From contig NZ_CP023865.1 in NCBI RefSeq assembly GCF_003711105.1, positions 7,671,001-7,735,000 on the forward strand: 64,000 bases of DNA, written 5' to 3'. Both the position numbers and the translations under genes were made by a program. The number at the start of each line of letters is the position of its first letter. The stretch's first letter is position 1. The stretch comes from Actinoplanes teichomyceticus ATCC 31121 (GTDB lineage Bacteria; Actinomycetota; Actinomycetes; Mycobacteriales; Micromonosporaceae). Below, in pieces: positions 24,777-33,462 of this stretch. The notes beneath the pieces were generated by a model, which did not search any database, was not told the DNA's origin, and worked only from the letters and a program-made list of their open reading frames with translations.

Positions 24777-25727
24777 TCAGCCGGGCAGGGGCTCGCCGGC
24801 CGGCTCCGGGGCGGCCATGCGCCGGGCGGTTCGGGCGGCGCCGAGGATGACCACCGCCACGCCGGCCAGCAGCAGGCCCAGGCCGGGCAGGGCGCCCGGG
24901 CGCGGCGCCTGGCCCAGCCAGAGCCAGGCCAGCAGCGCGGCCCCGGGGACCTCGAGCAGGATCAGGACGCTGACCGTGGTGGCCGAGGTGTGCTGCAGGG
25001 CGTAGTTGAACATCGAGTGGCCGAGCAGCTGAGCTCCCGCCACCAGGGCCAGGATGGCCGCCCAGGCGCGACCGGAATAGCCGGTCAGCGGCACCCCGCC
25101 GGCCAGGCAGACGGTCAGCAGGACGACGGCGCAGACGCCGTAGCAGATCCAGGTGTAGGTGGTGGTGCTCAGCGACACCCGGGCCCGCTCGCCGAGCGCG
25201 GTGTAGACCGCCGCGAAGAACGCGCCCAGCACGGCGAGCAGGTCGGCGACCACCGCCTGGCCGGAGACGCCGACGTCGGCGCCGGTCGCCCAGGCCGCCC
25301 CGGCGACCGCCAGCACGATGCCGATCCAGCCGGCCACCGACGGGCGCCGGCCCTGCCACGCCGCGATCAGGCCCTGCCACACCGGCTGGGTGGCGACCAG
25401 CGCGGTCGAGGTGGCCACCGTCCCGAGTTGCACGCTCGGCATCCAGGTGGCGAAGTGGGCGGCCAGCGCCAGCCCGGCGAGCACACAGAACATCCCGGCC
25501 CGGCGGCGGGAGCCGCGGATCGCGTCGCGCACCTCGCCGCGGCGCGGGCCGAGAGCGATCGGGGTGAGGGCCACCGACGCCAAGCCGTTGCGCCAGAACG
25601 CGACCGCCAGCGCCGGGGCCGCCGCGAACGCGATCAGCGGCGCCGACGAGGAGACCGCGAACACCGCCACGGCCAGCGCCAACACCGTCAGCGGGGCGAT
25701 CGGTTGCCCGGATGAGCGCATATTCAT
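24777..25727 (-). CDS. EamA-family (DMT) transporter
   Basis: A 316-residue membrane protein with ten hydrophobic helices in two homologous halves; the EamA repeat is visible around STALVATQPVWQGLI and the second half SVLILLEVPGAALLAWLWLG (residues about 245-265). DMT transporters export amino acids, metabolites or drugs; the substrate cannot be predicted. ATG 25727 chosen, with another ATG two codons later; the upstream in-frame stretch is basic and non-membrane. Confidence 0.85.
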   Translation of the reverse strand: MNMRSSGQPIAPLTVLALAVAVFAVSSSAPLIAFAAAPALAVAFWRNGLASVALTPIALGPRRGEVRDAIRGSRRRAGMFCVLAGLALAAHFATWMPSVQLGTVATSTALVATQPVWQGLIAAWQGRRPSVAGWIGIVLAVAGAAWATGADVGVSGQAVVADLLAVLGAFFAAVYTALGERARVSLSTTTYTWICYGVCAVVLLTVCLAGGVPLTGYSGRAWAAILALVAGAQLLGHSMFNYALQHTSATTVSVLILLEVPGAALLAWLWLGQAPRPGALPGLGLLLAGVAVVILGAARTARRMAAPEPAGEPLPG

Positions 25728-25861
25728 CACCGGCCGTCGCTTCTTGCACAAGAGAAGAGCAGTGTTTGCCACTGTCGGTTGGCGGACAGTGACGGAATCG
25801 CTACAGTCACCGACGGCTCTTCGCCGCTTTCCGCCCTTCGATGCCCGGGAGGCCGATTTCC

Positions 25862-26560
25862 ATGCCCGCATACCGTGCGGTGGTGTTTGACTTCTTCGGC
25901 ACCCTGACCCGCTCGGTGCAGCGAGGTCCGCAGCACGCCGACATCGCCCGCGCGCTGGGCGCCGACCCGGAGGCGGTGCGCGGGGTGCTGGACCGGACGT
26001 TCCGGGCCCGGGCCTGCGGCCGGTACGGCTCCGCCGAGGCCACCCTGCGCTGGGTGATCGAGCAGGCCGGCGGCCGCCCCCGGCCGGGCGCCATCCGGGC
26101 CGCGATGCCGGCCCGGGTCGACGCGCTCCGCGCCGACACCCAGCTGCGGCCGGACGCGGTCAGCGCGCTCACCGCGATCCGCCGCCGCGGCATCCGCACG
26201 GCACTGATCAGCGACTGCACCCACGAGCTCCCCGCCTTCCTGCCCGGGCTCCCGGTGGCGCCGTTGCTGGACGCCCAGATCTTCTCCGTCGAGCTCGGTG
26301 TCTGCAAGCCGGACCCGAGGATCTATCTGGCCGCCTGCGAGCGGCTGGGGGTGGCCCCGGAGGACTGCGTCTACGTTGGTGACGGCGGCAGCCACGAGCT
26401 GACCGGCGCCGCCGCGGTCGGCATGACACCGGTCCGGCTGGCCGCCCGCGACCTGGCCGACCACCTGGTGTTCGACGCGGACACCAACTTCGCCGGGCGG
26501 ACCGTCCGCTCCCTGACCGGGGTGCTGGACCTGCTCGATCACACCTCCGTGCTGGTCTGA
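25862..26560 (+). CDS. HAD-superfamily hydrolase
   Basis: A 232-residue haloacid-dehalogenase-type phosphatase: motif I VVFDFFGTLT (residues 7-16; the first Asp is the nucleophile), motif II ISDCT, motif III lysine in GVCKPDPRIY and motif IV VYVGDGGSHE. The second residue of the catalytic DxD is replaced by Phe (DFF), which is seen in dehalogenase-like members and may alter phosphatase activity. ATG 25862 follows GGGAGG. Divergent from the EamA gene. Confidence 0.86.
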   Translation: MPAYRAVVFDFFGTLTRSVQRGPQHADIARALGADPEAVRGVLDRTFRARACGRYGSAEATLRWVIEQAGGRPRPGAIRAAMPARVDALRADTQLRPDAVSALTAIRRRGIRTALISDCTHELPAFLPGLPVAPLLDAQIFSVELGVCKPDPRIYLAACERLGVAPEDCVYVGDGGSHELTGAAAVGMTPVRLAARDLADHLVFDADTNFAGRTVRSLTGVLDLLDHTSVLV

Positions 26561-26591
26561 GGGCGCGGTCGCGCCGTGCGAGGATGACCCG

Positions 26592-27083
26592 GTGAGCGGT
26601 GTGCTGGACGAGGCGGTCAAGAAGGCGTCGATCGCCTGGATCTCGGTGGGCGACGGCCCGGCGTACGCGCTGTGGTGCATGCCGGTGGAGACGTCACTGG
26701 CCGTGATCACCGGTCCCGGGGAGCAGTTCGCGGCCGGGCTGGCCGAGGCGTCACGGGCCACCGTCCGGCTGCGCGGCGACCACGGCGGGCTGATCGTGCG
26801 GACCGAGGCCACCGTGACCCGGCTCGACCCGGCCGGCGAGGAGTGGGCGGAGCTGGCGCCGCAGCTCGCCGGCAAACGGCTGAACGCCTCCGGCAGCGCC
26901 GAGGAGGTGGTGGCCCGCTGGGCGGCCACCGGCTGCGCGCTGCTGCGGCTCACCCCGGTCGAGGAGACCGTGGTGGCCACCCCGGACCTCCCGGACGATC
27001 CGGGCACGGCGGCGCCGCGCGAGACCCCGGCCCGGATCGAGGCCCGTAAGCCGTTCCGCCTGCACAAGGTCGTCCGCCGCTGA
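26592..27083 (+). CDS. Conserved hypothetical protein, possible flavin-type split barrel
   Basis: A 163-residue soluble protein. The central segment (ALWCMPVETSLAVITGPGEQ, ATVRLRGDHGGLIVRTEATV; shown in parts) is rich in beta strands in the manner of pyridoxamine-phosphate-oxidase-like barrels, but no cofactor motif is certain. It starts 31 bases after the HAD stop and has a GAGGAT box 6 bases before the GTG, so it may also be expressed from a leaderless mRNA. Function unknown. Confidence 0.6.
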   Translation: MSGVLDEAVKKASIAWISVGDGPAYALWCMPVETSLAVITGPGEQFAAGLAEASRATVRLRGDHGGLIVRTEATVTRLDPAGEEWAELAPQLAGKRLNASGSAEEVVARWAATGCALLRLTPVEETVVATPDLPDDPGTAAPRETPARIEARKPFRLHKVVRR

Positions 27084-27235
27084 GCGCGGGCGAGACGGCG
27101 GCCCCGACCGCGGCGAGGTCAGGACCCTCGGCGCGGGGCCGCTGAGCGGAGAGGGCAGGGCCTCGGACCCAGGGCCGGTCCGCGGCGAGGGCAGGGCCCC
27201 CCGGCGCGGCGGCAGGTGGGCGGAGCACGACGGGG

Positions 27236-27396
27236 CCGGAAGCGCTCAGCGCATGGACCCGGGCGGGAAGCGCTCAGCGCATGGACCGGGGTTGGGAAGC
27301 GCTCAGCCGATGGACCCGGGCCGGGAAGCGCTCAGCCGATGGACCCGGGCCGGGAAGCGCTCAGCCGATGGACCCGGGCCGGGAAGCGCTCAGCCG
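27236..27396. repeat. 29-bp tandem repeat, six copies, ending in the phzF-like stop codon
   Basis: GCTCAG-anchored units begin at 27244, 27272, 27301, 27330, 27359 and 27388 (28-29 bp apart); the last three complete units are identical. The final copy runs into the last codons and stop of the minus-strand gene at 27390, so the array looks like serial copies of the gene end. The remaining gap from 27084 is GC-rich with no gene. Confidence 0.9.
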
Positions 27397-28265
27397 ATGA
27401 AGGGCGGGACGGCGATCCGGCCGGAGGCGACCGGGAAGACCTGGCCGCTGACCGTGGCCGACGTCGCAACCCCACCGGACGCGGTGACCGTGCACTCCAG
27501 CAGCGACGGCCGCTTCATCTCGGCGCCCTGGTGCACCCGGTACGCCGAGGTCCCGTCCGCCGGCAGCCATCCCGCTCCCACCAGCCACACCCCGAGCCCG
27601 AGCGCCGCCGATCCGGTGGCCGGGTCCTCCGGCACCGCGGAGCCGGGGACGAAGACGCGGGCGTGCGCCTCCCCGTCCTCCCACGAGAACACGCTCAGCT
27701 CGGTGACGTCCAGCCGGGCCGCCGCGGGTACGTCGATGTGGATGCCGGCCAGGGCGGACCGTCGTACCGGAAGGAAGACCCAGTCGAGCCCACAGCCGGC
27801 CGCGCGGGGCACCGCGGCCCCCGCGCCGGCGTAGTCGGCGGCCGTCAGGCCGGTGATCTCGAGCAACCCGTCGACGTCGACGGGCGCGCCGAGCCGGGGT
27901 TGCGCCCCGGTGAGCGTGGCCGCGCCCGCGGCCGTCACCCGCAGCGGCAACAGCCCGGCGTCGCACTCCTGCACCACCGTCCCCGGCCCGAACCGCCCCT
28001 GCCGCATCAGCGTCACCGCGGTCCCCACGCTGGGGTGGCCGGCGAACGGCAGCTCCAGCTCGGGGGTGAAGATCCGGACCCGGTACGTCGCCCCGGGCCG
28101 CGTCGGCGGCAGCACGAACACGGTCTCGGCCAGGTTGAACTCCCGGGCCAGCGACTGCATCTGCGCGGTGGCCAGATGCTCCGCGCCGGACACCACGGCG
28201 AGCGGATTGCCGGCGAACGGCCGTTCCGTGAACACGTCGACGATCTCGTAGGCCACGGTGGACAT
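27390..28265 (-). CDS. PhzF-family isomerase-like protein
   Basis: A 291-residue member of the PhzF/YddE family, built of two similar alpha/beta barrel halves. Conserved blocks are [25 protein letters not shown] (the Glu corresponds to the catalytic residue of PhzF), [13 protein letters not shown] and [13 protein letters not shown]. PhzF itself isomerises a phenazine precursor, but most relatives outside phenazine clusters have unknown substrates, and no phenazine genes are here. A TAGGGT box is 6 bases before the ATG. Confidence 0.9.
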   Translation of the reverse strand: MSTVAYEIVDVFTERPFAGNPLAVVSGAEHLATAQMQSLAREFNLAETVFVLPPTRPGATYRVRIFTPELELPFAGHPSVGTAVTLMRQGRFGPGTVVQECDAGLLPLRVTAAGAATLTGAQPRLGAPVDVDGLLEITGLTAADYAGAGAAVPRAAGCGLDWVFLPVRRSALAGIHIDVPAAARLDVTELSVFSWEDGEAHARVFVPGSAVPEDPATGSAALGLGVWLVGAGWLPADGTSAYRVHQGAEMKRPSLLECTVTASGGVATSATVSGQVFPVASGRIAVPPFIG

Positions 28266-28271
28266 GTCCGG

Positions 28272-28286
28272 ACCCTAACCTAATCT
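28272..28286. promoter_or_regulatory. Back-to-back -10 boxes in a 27-bp divergent gap
   Basis: Minus-strand TAGGGT (28272-28277) is 6 bases before the ATG at 28265 and plus-strand TAATCT (28281-28286) is 6 bases before the GTG at 28293. Both genes appear leaderless and both -35 regions must lie inside the opposite coding sequence. Confidence 0.65.
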
Positions 28287-28292
28287 GGGGCA

Positions 28293-29567
28293 GTGACCAT
28301 GGGGACGAGGGTTTATCTGGCCCGCCTGGCCGGGCTGCCGGTGTTCGACCCCAACGGCGACCGGGTCGGCCGGGTACGCGACGCGGTCGTCCGGCTACGC
28401 ACCACCAACCGCCCGCCGCAGATCGTCGGCCTGGTCGCCGAGATGGCGCTGCGCCGCCGCATCTTCCTGCCCATCGGCCGGGTCACCAGCATGGACGCCG
28501 ATGCGGTGGTGCTCGGCACCGGCGCGCTCAACCTGCGCCGCTTCGAGAAGCGGCAGAACGAGCTGCTGGCGCTGGAGGATCTGCTGGACCGCCGGGTCAC
28601 CGTGACGCCGGAGCAGGCCGGCGGCGAGGAGCACCAGGCCGTCGTGGTGGACATCGGCATGGAGCTGAACCGCAACACCGAGTGGGTGGTCACCCGGGTC
28701 GCGGTCCGCGAGCACACCGGCCGGCTGGCCCGCCGCGGCCACATCTACCAGGTGGAGTACACGCGGGTCCGCGGCCTGGTCGGCCCGACCGACACGCAGG
28801 GCACCTCGAACCTGATCGCGCTGCTGGACCAGATGCGCCCGGCCGACATGGCGAACGCCCTGCAGGACCTGCCGGACGCCCGCCGCAACGAGGTGGCCGC
28901 CGCGCTGGACGACCGCCGGCTCGCCGATGTGCTGGAGGAGCTGCCCGAGCACGACCAGGTGGAGATCCTGATCCAGCTGGACCGGGAGCGGGCCGCCGAC
29001 GTGCTGGAGCGGATGGACCCGGACGACGCCGCCGACCTGCTCGCCGAGCTGCCCAAGACCGAGCAGATGGTGCTGCTGGACCTGATGGAGCCGGAGGAGG
29101 CCGCCCCGGTCCGGCAGCTGATGGACTACCGCCCGGGCACCGCGGGCAGCGTGATGACCTCGGAGCCGGTGATCCTCACCCCGGACGCGACGGTGGCCGA
29201 GGCGCTGGCCCGCATCCGGGAGCCGGAGCTGTCCCCGGTGGTGGCCGCGCAGGTGTTCGTGGCGCGGGCCCCGAGCGACACCCCGACCGGGAAGTACCTC
29301 GGCATGGTGCACTTCCAGCGGCTGCTCCGGGAGCCGCCGGCGTCGCTGGTGGGCGCCCTGGTGGACAGCGGGATCGAACCGTTGCGGCCGGACATCGGGC
29401 TGGCCGAGATCACCCGGCGGATGGCGACGTACGACCTGGTCGCGATGCCGGTGGTGGACGGGACGCACCGGCTGCTCGGCGCGGTCACGGTGGACGACGT
29501 GCTGGACCACTCGCTGCCCCGGGACTGGCGTGACCGGGACGCGCACGAGGACCAGGACATCTCATGA
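28293..29567 (+). CDS. PRC-barrel / MgtE-N / CBS protein without channel
   Basis: A 424-residue soluble protein. Residues 5-80 look like a PRC-barrel (VYLARLAGLPVFDPNGDRVG), about 175-280 form the MgtE intracellular N domain (repeated LxDLPxxRRxEVxxxL-type helices, LEELPEHDQVEILIQLD in part) and 285-410 form two CBS domains. The MgtE membrane channel domain is absent, so this is a Mg2+/nucleotide sensor-like protein rather than a transporter. It overlaps the DUF1003 gene by 4 bases. Confidence 0.86.
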   Translation: MTMGTRVYLARLAGLPVFDPNGDRVGRVRDAVVRLRTTNRPPQIVGLVAEMALRRRIFLPIGRVTSMDADAVVLGTGALNLRRFEKRQNELLALEDLLDRRVTVTPEQAGGEEHQAVVVDIGMELNRNTEWVVTRVAVREHTGRLARRGHIYQVEYTRVRGLVGPTDTQGTSNLIALLDQMRPADMANALQDLPDARRNEVAAALDDRRLADVLEELPEHDQVEILIQLDRERAADVLERMDPDDAADLLAELPKTEQMVLLDLMEPEEAAPVRQLMDYRPGTAGSVMTSEPVILTPDATVAEALARIREPELSPVVAAQVFVARAPSDTPTGKYLGMVHFQRLLREPPASLVGALVDSGIEPLRPDIGLAEITRRMATYDLVAMPVVDGTHRLLGAVTVDDVLDHSLPRDWRDRDAHEDQDIS

Positions 29568-30088
29568 GCGAGCCCCGCCGCGACCGTCTGGACCAGCCCC
29601 GCGACCCGGGCCGGGTGCAGCTGCCCAGGTTCGACCCGGAGGCGTTCGGCCGCTGGTCGGAGAGCATCGCGCGGTACATGGGTACGGCGAAGTTCATCGT
29701 CTACATGACCGTGGTGATCGGGGCCTGGTTCGCCTGGAACACGCTCGCGCCGGAGAGGTGGCGGTTCGACCCGTACACGTTCACGTTCCTCACGCTGATC
29801 CTGTCGCTGCAGGCGTCCTACGCCGCCCCGCTGATCCTGCTGGCGCAGAACCGCCAGGCCGACCGCGACCGGCTGGCGATGGACGAGGACCGTCGCCGTG
29901 CGGCGATGCAGAAGGCCGACACGGAGTACCTGACCCGGGAGATCGCGTCGCTGCGGATCGCCCTCGGCGAGGTCGCCACCAGGGACTTCCTCCGATCGGA
30001 GCTGGCCCGGCTGGCCGATGAGCTGGACGAGGCGGCGCTGCGGCGGGAGAAGCGGGCCCGTATGGAGTGGGAGGAGGACCACCCCTGA
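29564..30088 (+). CDS. DUF1003 membrane protein
   Basis: A 174-residue protein with two membrane helices (about 45-62 and 76-98), the family motif YMTVVIGAWFAWNTL, LILSLQASYAAPLILLAQNRQ (in part) and a charged C-terminal helix. DUF1003 proteins commonly sit next to MgtE-N/CBS genes in Actinobacteria, as here with an ATGA overlap, suggesting a shared membrane complex. Function unknown. Confidence 0.88.
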   Translation: MSEPRRDRLDQPRDPGRVQLPRFDPEAFGRWSESIARYMGTAKFIVYMTVVIGAWFAWNTLAPERWRFDPYTFTFLTLILSLQASYAAPLILLAQNRQADRDRLAMDEDRRRAAMQKADTEYLTREIASLRIALGEVATRDFLRSELARLADELDEAALRREKRARMEWEEDHP

Positions 30089-30096
30089 CCTCGACG

Positions 30097-30102
30097 TAGC
30101 AT
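30097..30102 (+). promoter_or_regulatory. -10 box of leaderless mrp transcript
   Basis: TAGCAT ends 7 bases before the ATG at 30110, supporting that start over the ATG at 30101. Confidence 0.5.
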
Positions 30103-30109
30103 GGTCAGC

Positions 30110-31258
30110 ATGTCCGCACCCGCCGCAACTCTCGAGGAAGCGATCCAGGCCGCCCTGGCGACCGTCGACGACCCCGAGATCCGCCGCCCGATCACCGAAC
30201 TCGGCATGGTCCAGGGCTTCACCGTCAGCGACGGCCTGGTCAAGGTCGATCTGCTGCTCACCGTCGCCGGCTGCCCCCTGCGGGACAAGCTGACCACCGA
30301 CATCACCGCCGCGGTCACCCGGATCCCCGGGATCACCGGTGTCGAGATCGACTTCGGGGTGATGACCGAGGAACAGCGCAAGGCGCTGCAGGCCACGCTG
30401 CGCGGTGGCGGCGCCGCCGAGCCGGTCATCCCGTTCGCCCAGCCCGGCTCGCGCACCCGGGTGTACGCGGTGGCCAGCGGCAAGGGCGGGGTCGGCAAGT
30501 CGAGCGTGACCGTGAACCTGGCGGCCGCGCTGGCCCGCCGGGGCCTGTCGGTGGGTGTGATCGACGCGGACATCTACGGCCACTCGGTGCCCCGGATGCT
30601 GGGTGTGGAGAGCAAGCCCACCCGGGTCGAGGACATGATCATGCCGCCGCAGTCGCACGGCGTGAAGGTGATCTCGATCGGGATGTTCACCGCGGGCAAC
30701 GCGGCCGTGGTGTGGCGCGGCCCGATGCTGCACCGGGCGCTGCAGCAGTTCCTCGCCGACGTCTACTGGGGCGATCTGGACGTGCTGCTGCTCGACCTGC
30801 CGCCGGGCACCGGCGACGTGGCGATCTCGCTCGCCCAGCTCCTGCCGAACGCGGAGATCCTGGTGGTCACCACGCCCCAGGCGGCCGCCGCCGAGGTGGC
30901 CGAGCGGGCCGGCGCGATCGCGCTGCAGACCCACCAGCGCCTCGTCGGCGTGGTGGAGAACATGTCCTGGCTGGAGCTGCCGGACGGCTCCCGGATGGAG
31001 GTCTTCGGCGCCGGTGGTGGCCAGACCGTGGCCGAGTCGCTGACCCAGACCGTCGGCGCCCGGGTGCCACTGCTCGGGCAGATCCCGCTGGACACCCGGG
31101 TCCGGGAGGCCGGTGACGCGGGCAACCCGATCGTCCTGGCCGAGCCGGAGGCCGCGGCGGCCAAGGCGCTCGACGCCGTCGCCGACAAGCTGGCCGTGCG
31201 CCGCGAGTCCCTGGTCGGCAAGCCCCTCGGCCTCATGGTCAACGCCAAACGCGCCTGA
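30110..31258 (+). CDS. mrp: Mrp/ApbC-type Fe-S cluster carrier ATPase
   Basis: A 382-residue P-loop protein. The N-terminal 95 residues are a MIP18/DUF59 domain (VDDPEIRRPITELGMV, GCPLRDKL) and the rest a Mrp/NBP35 ATPase with deviant Walker A SGKGGVGKSSV, switch GVIDADIYGHSVPRML and DLPPGTGDVAISLAQ. Mrp proteins carry 4Fe-4S clusters to apoenzymes. The CxxC usually found near the C-terminus of cluster-carrying members is not evident here. In M. tuberculosis mrp is also close to tatB and htrA. Confidence 0.9.
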   Translation: MSAPAATLEEAIQAALATVDDPEIRRPITELGMVQGFTVSDGLVKVDLLLTVAGCPLRDKLTTDITAAVTRIPGITGVEIDFGVMTEEQRKALQATLRGGGAAEPVIPFAQPGSRTRVYAVASGKGGVGKSSVTVNLAAALARRGLSVGVIDADIYGHSVPRMLGVESKPTRVEDMIMPPQSHGVKVISIGMFTAGNAAVVWRGPMLHRALQQFLADVYWGDLDVLLLDLPPGTGDVAISLAQLLPNAEILVVTTPQAAAAEVAERAGAIALQTHQRLVGVVENMSWLELPDGSRMEVFGAGGGQTVAESLTQTVGARVPLLGQIPLDTRVREAGDAGNPIVLAEPEAAAAKALDAVADKLAVRRESLVGKPLGLMVNAKRA

Positions 31259-31275
31259 CCCGCGACCGAGAGCCC

Positions 31276-31299
31276 GGAGACCCGCCACGGCGGGTCTCC
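31276..31299 (+). terminator. Terminator after mrp
   Basis: GGAGACCCGC and GCGGGTCTCC flank a 4-base loop (arms 31276-31285 and 31290-31299), 18 bases after the stop codon. Confidence 0.7.
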
Positions 31300-31407
31300 A
31301 ACCACCCCCAGGCGCCCCCGGTCCCCCAGCCCCGCAATCCACCGCGGCAGGTCTCCGACCAGAACCAGGCGCCCCCGCCCATCAGCCCGAGCCGCCGCGA
31401 TTCGCCG

Positions 31408-31482
31408 CCGGTGAGCAGACAGCCGGTTCTCCGACGCCCGCGGGGTGTGCGGGTGGCGGAGAATCGTCTGTCTGCTCACCGG
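31408..31482. repeat. Long imperfect inverted repeat, 34-bp arms
   Basis: Arms 31408-31441 and 31449-31482 pair with four mismatches around a 7-base loop; the outer 15 bp (CCGGTGAGCAGACAG) are perfect. No ORF and no clear target duplication. It could be a strong bidirectional terminator or a miniature-element-like insertion. Confidence 0.75.
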
Positions 31483-31490
31483 TTACCAGG

Positions 31491-31673
31491 CGAATCGCCG
31501 CGGAGCGAAGCGGAGCCAGGCAGCCCAGCGAATCGCCGCGGAGCGAAGCAGAGCCAGGCAGCCCAGCGAATCGCCGCGGAGCGAAGCAGAGCCAGGCAGC
31601 CCAGCGAATCGCCGCGGAGCGAAGCAGAGCCAGGCAGCCCAGCGAATCGCCGCGGAGCGAAGCGGAGCCAGGC
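31491..31673. repeat. 38-bp tandem repeat, 4.8 copies, ending at the tatB stop
   Basis: Units start at 31491, 31529, 31567, 31605 and 31643. The core contains CGCGGAGCGAAGC(G/A)GAGCC; first and last copies have G, the middle three A. The last copy runs into the tatB stop codon. The same 23-bp core recurs exactly at 51745-51767. Confidence 0.9.
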
Positions 31674-32110
31674 TATGTAGCGTCCAGGTCGAAGCGCTGC
31701 GCCGGCCGGCCGGCCGGTGGCGTCTCGGCCGGCATACTGCCGCGGCTCGCGCCACGCAGGTCGGCGGCGGTCTCGTCGAGGTGCGAGCGGACGCCGTCCA
31801 GCTCGGTCTTGACGCCGTTCAGGTCCTGCTTCACGTCGTCGAAGAGGCTCTGCAGCGGCTTGCGCAGCGCCTGCTCGTCGTCCTCGCTGAGCAGGTGCTT
31901 GCGGATGAACGCCTTGGGGTGCAGGTCCTCCAGCTGGATGTCGGTGCCCAGTTCCCTGCTCAGGTCGGAGGTCGCGTTCTGCGCCATCGAGCGGAGCCCG
32001 CGCAGCATCCGCAGCCCGTCCCCGATGACTTTGGGCAGGCGTTCCCCGAAGATCAGCAGCGCGAGCATGAGCAGCGCGCCGATCTCCCACCAGTTCAGAT
32101 TTTCGAACAC
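31673..32110 (-). CDS. tatB: Sec-independent protein translocase TatB
   Basis: A 145-residue TatB: N-terminal membrane helix IGALLMLALLIFGERLPKVI (residues about 9-28) with the typical Glu at the start and the FGERLP hinge, an amphipathic helix (GLRMLRGLRSMA) and a long acidic coiled C-terminus. TatB recognises twin-arginine signals and passes folded proteins to TatC/TatA. GTG 32110 follows GGGAGG with 6-base spacing. It lies 69 bases after htrA and is likely co-transcribed. Confidence 0.93.
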   Translation of the reverse strand: MFENLNWWEIGALLMLALLIFGERLPKVIGDGLRMLRGLRSMAQNATSDLSRELGTDIQLEDLHPKAFIRKHLLSEDDEQALRKPLQSLFDDVKQDLNGVKTELDGVRSHLDETAADLRGASRGSMPAETPPAGRPAQRFDLDAT

Positions 32111-32179
32111 GAGCGGCCTCCCAGGCGTCCGGGAGCAAGCGTACGCACGCGCGCCCGGCCCGGACACCCCACCCGGACG

Positions 32180-33448
32180 TCAGTTCGTCACGGAGGCCAG
32201 GGTGACCGAGGCGGACGAGTTCTTGGCGCCGCGGCGGTACTCCACCGCCACCGTCGCGCCCGGAGCGTGCTTGCGCACCAGGGCGATCAGATCGGTGCCG
32301 TCCTGCAGCGGGTGACCGTCGAGCTTGGTGAGCACGTCACCGGCCTTGAGGCCGGCTGCGGCGGCCGGGCCGGCCGGCTCCACCGAGCGCAGCTTGGCGC
32401 CGCCGGAGCCGCTGCCGCCGCTGCTCACCTCGGCGCCGATGACCGTGCGCCGGGCCTTGCCGGTGTCGACGATGTCCTGGGCGATCCGCTTGGCCTGGTT
32501 GATCGGGATGGCGAAGGCGAGGCCGATGTTGCCGGCCTCGGTCTCGTTGCCGCCGACCGAGCGGATCACCGAGTTCACCCCGATCACCCGGCCGCCCGCG
32601 TCGACCAGCGGGCCGCCGGAGTTTCCCTGGTTGACCGCGGCGTCGGTCTGGATGGCCGCGTAGTACCGCGTGGTGCCGCCCGACTCGCCGGCCTCGATGG
32701 TGCGGTCCAGGGCGCTGACGATGCCGTACGTCACGGTGTTCTCCAGCGCGAGCGGCGAACCGAAGGCGAGCACCGAATCACCCACCGCGATCGTGTCCGA
32801 GTCACCGAACTGCACCGCGGGCAGTCCGGACTTTGCGACTTTGATCACGGCGATGTCCGACTCCGGGGCCCGGCCGACCAGCTTGGCGCCGGCGGTGGAG
32901 CCGTCGCTGAAGGACACCGACATGCTCTCACCGGCGCCGTCCACCACGTGGTCGTTGGTGATCACGTAACCGTCGGCGGAGACCACGAACCCGGAGCCGA
33001 TGGCGCCGGTCACGTGCACCGTCACCACGCTGGGTTGGACCCGCTGAGCCACCCCGGCCAGCGACTCGGGCGCCCGGTCGACCGACTGCGGGGTCTGCTG
33101 GCCGCCGGCCCCGAGCGGGGCGCCGACGTTGCCGACGTAACCGCCGCGGACCGCGAAGACGAACCCGAGCGTGCCGCCGATGCCACCCGCGAGCAGGGCG
33201 GTGAGCAGGCAGATCAGCAGCACCGGGGCGTACGACCGGCCGCGCGCGTCCGGGTCGGGCACCGGGTCCAGCGCCGGGCCGCCGGAGGGCGGGGGCGGCG
33301 GGAGCACGACCGCGGCCGGGGCCCGCGGGTCACGCCAGGGGTCCTGCAGCGCGTCGGTCCACCAGGGCGACCCGGACGGCGGCGGCTCGTGCCCGCCGGG
33401 CACAGACGACGCCGTGGGTGGCCGGCGCCAGTTCCAGCCGTCGGTCAC
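32180..33448 (-). CDS. htrA: HtrA/DegP-like membrane-anchored serine protease
   Basis: A 422-residue protease: Pro-rich cytoplasmic N-terminus, one membrane helix (about 73-100), trypsin-like domain with His167 (NDHVV), Asp198 (SDIAV) and Ser277 (GNSGGP), and a C-terminal PDZ domain (about 335-415). It acts outside the membrane in protein quality control; in mycobacteria the sigE-rseA-htrA-tatB locus responds to envelope stress. GTG 33448 is chosen since GGAGG lies 7 bases upstream; an ATG at 33466 overlaps the stop of a tiny ORF and is an alternative. No sigma gene precedes it here. Confidence 0.93.
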   Translation of the reverse strand: MTDGWNWRRPPTASSVPGGHEPPPSGSPWWTDALQDPWRDPRAPAAVVLPPPPPSGGPALDPVPDPDARGRSYAPVLLICLLTALLAGGIGGTLGFVFAVRGGYVGNVGAPLGAGGQQTPQSVDRAPESLAGVAQRVQPSVVTVHVTGAIGSGFVVSADGYVITNDHVVDGAGESMSVSFSDGSTAGAKLVGRAPESDIAVIKVAKSGLPAVQFGDSDTIAVGDSVLAFGSPLALENTVTYGIVSALDRTIEAGESGGTTRYYAAIQTDAAVNQGNSGGPLVDAGGRVIGVNSVIRSVGGNETEAGNIGLAFAIPINQAKRIAQDIVDTGKARRTVIGAEVSSGGSGSGGAKLRSVEPAGPAAAAGLKAGDVLTKLDGHPLQDGTDLIALVRKHAPGATVAVEYRRGAKNSSASVTLASVTN

Positions 33449-33462
33449 GTCGGGGCCTCCAG

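Noticed and set aside
23568..25715. 715-codon plus-strand ORF
   Set aside because: It runs across three minus-strand genes with recognisable domains; His/Gln/Arg/Gly-rich shadow.
26592..27083. Pyridoxamine-phosphate oxidase
   Set aside because: Only a vague beta-barrel resemblance; no FMN-binding signature, so left as hypothetical.
27236..27396. Possible CRISPR array
   Set aside because: Units are contiguous 28-29-bp copies without unique spacers, and no cas genes are near. The arrays at 31491 and 48060 fail for the same reason.
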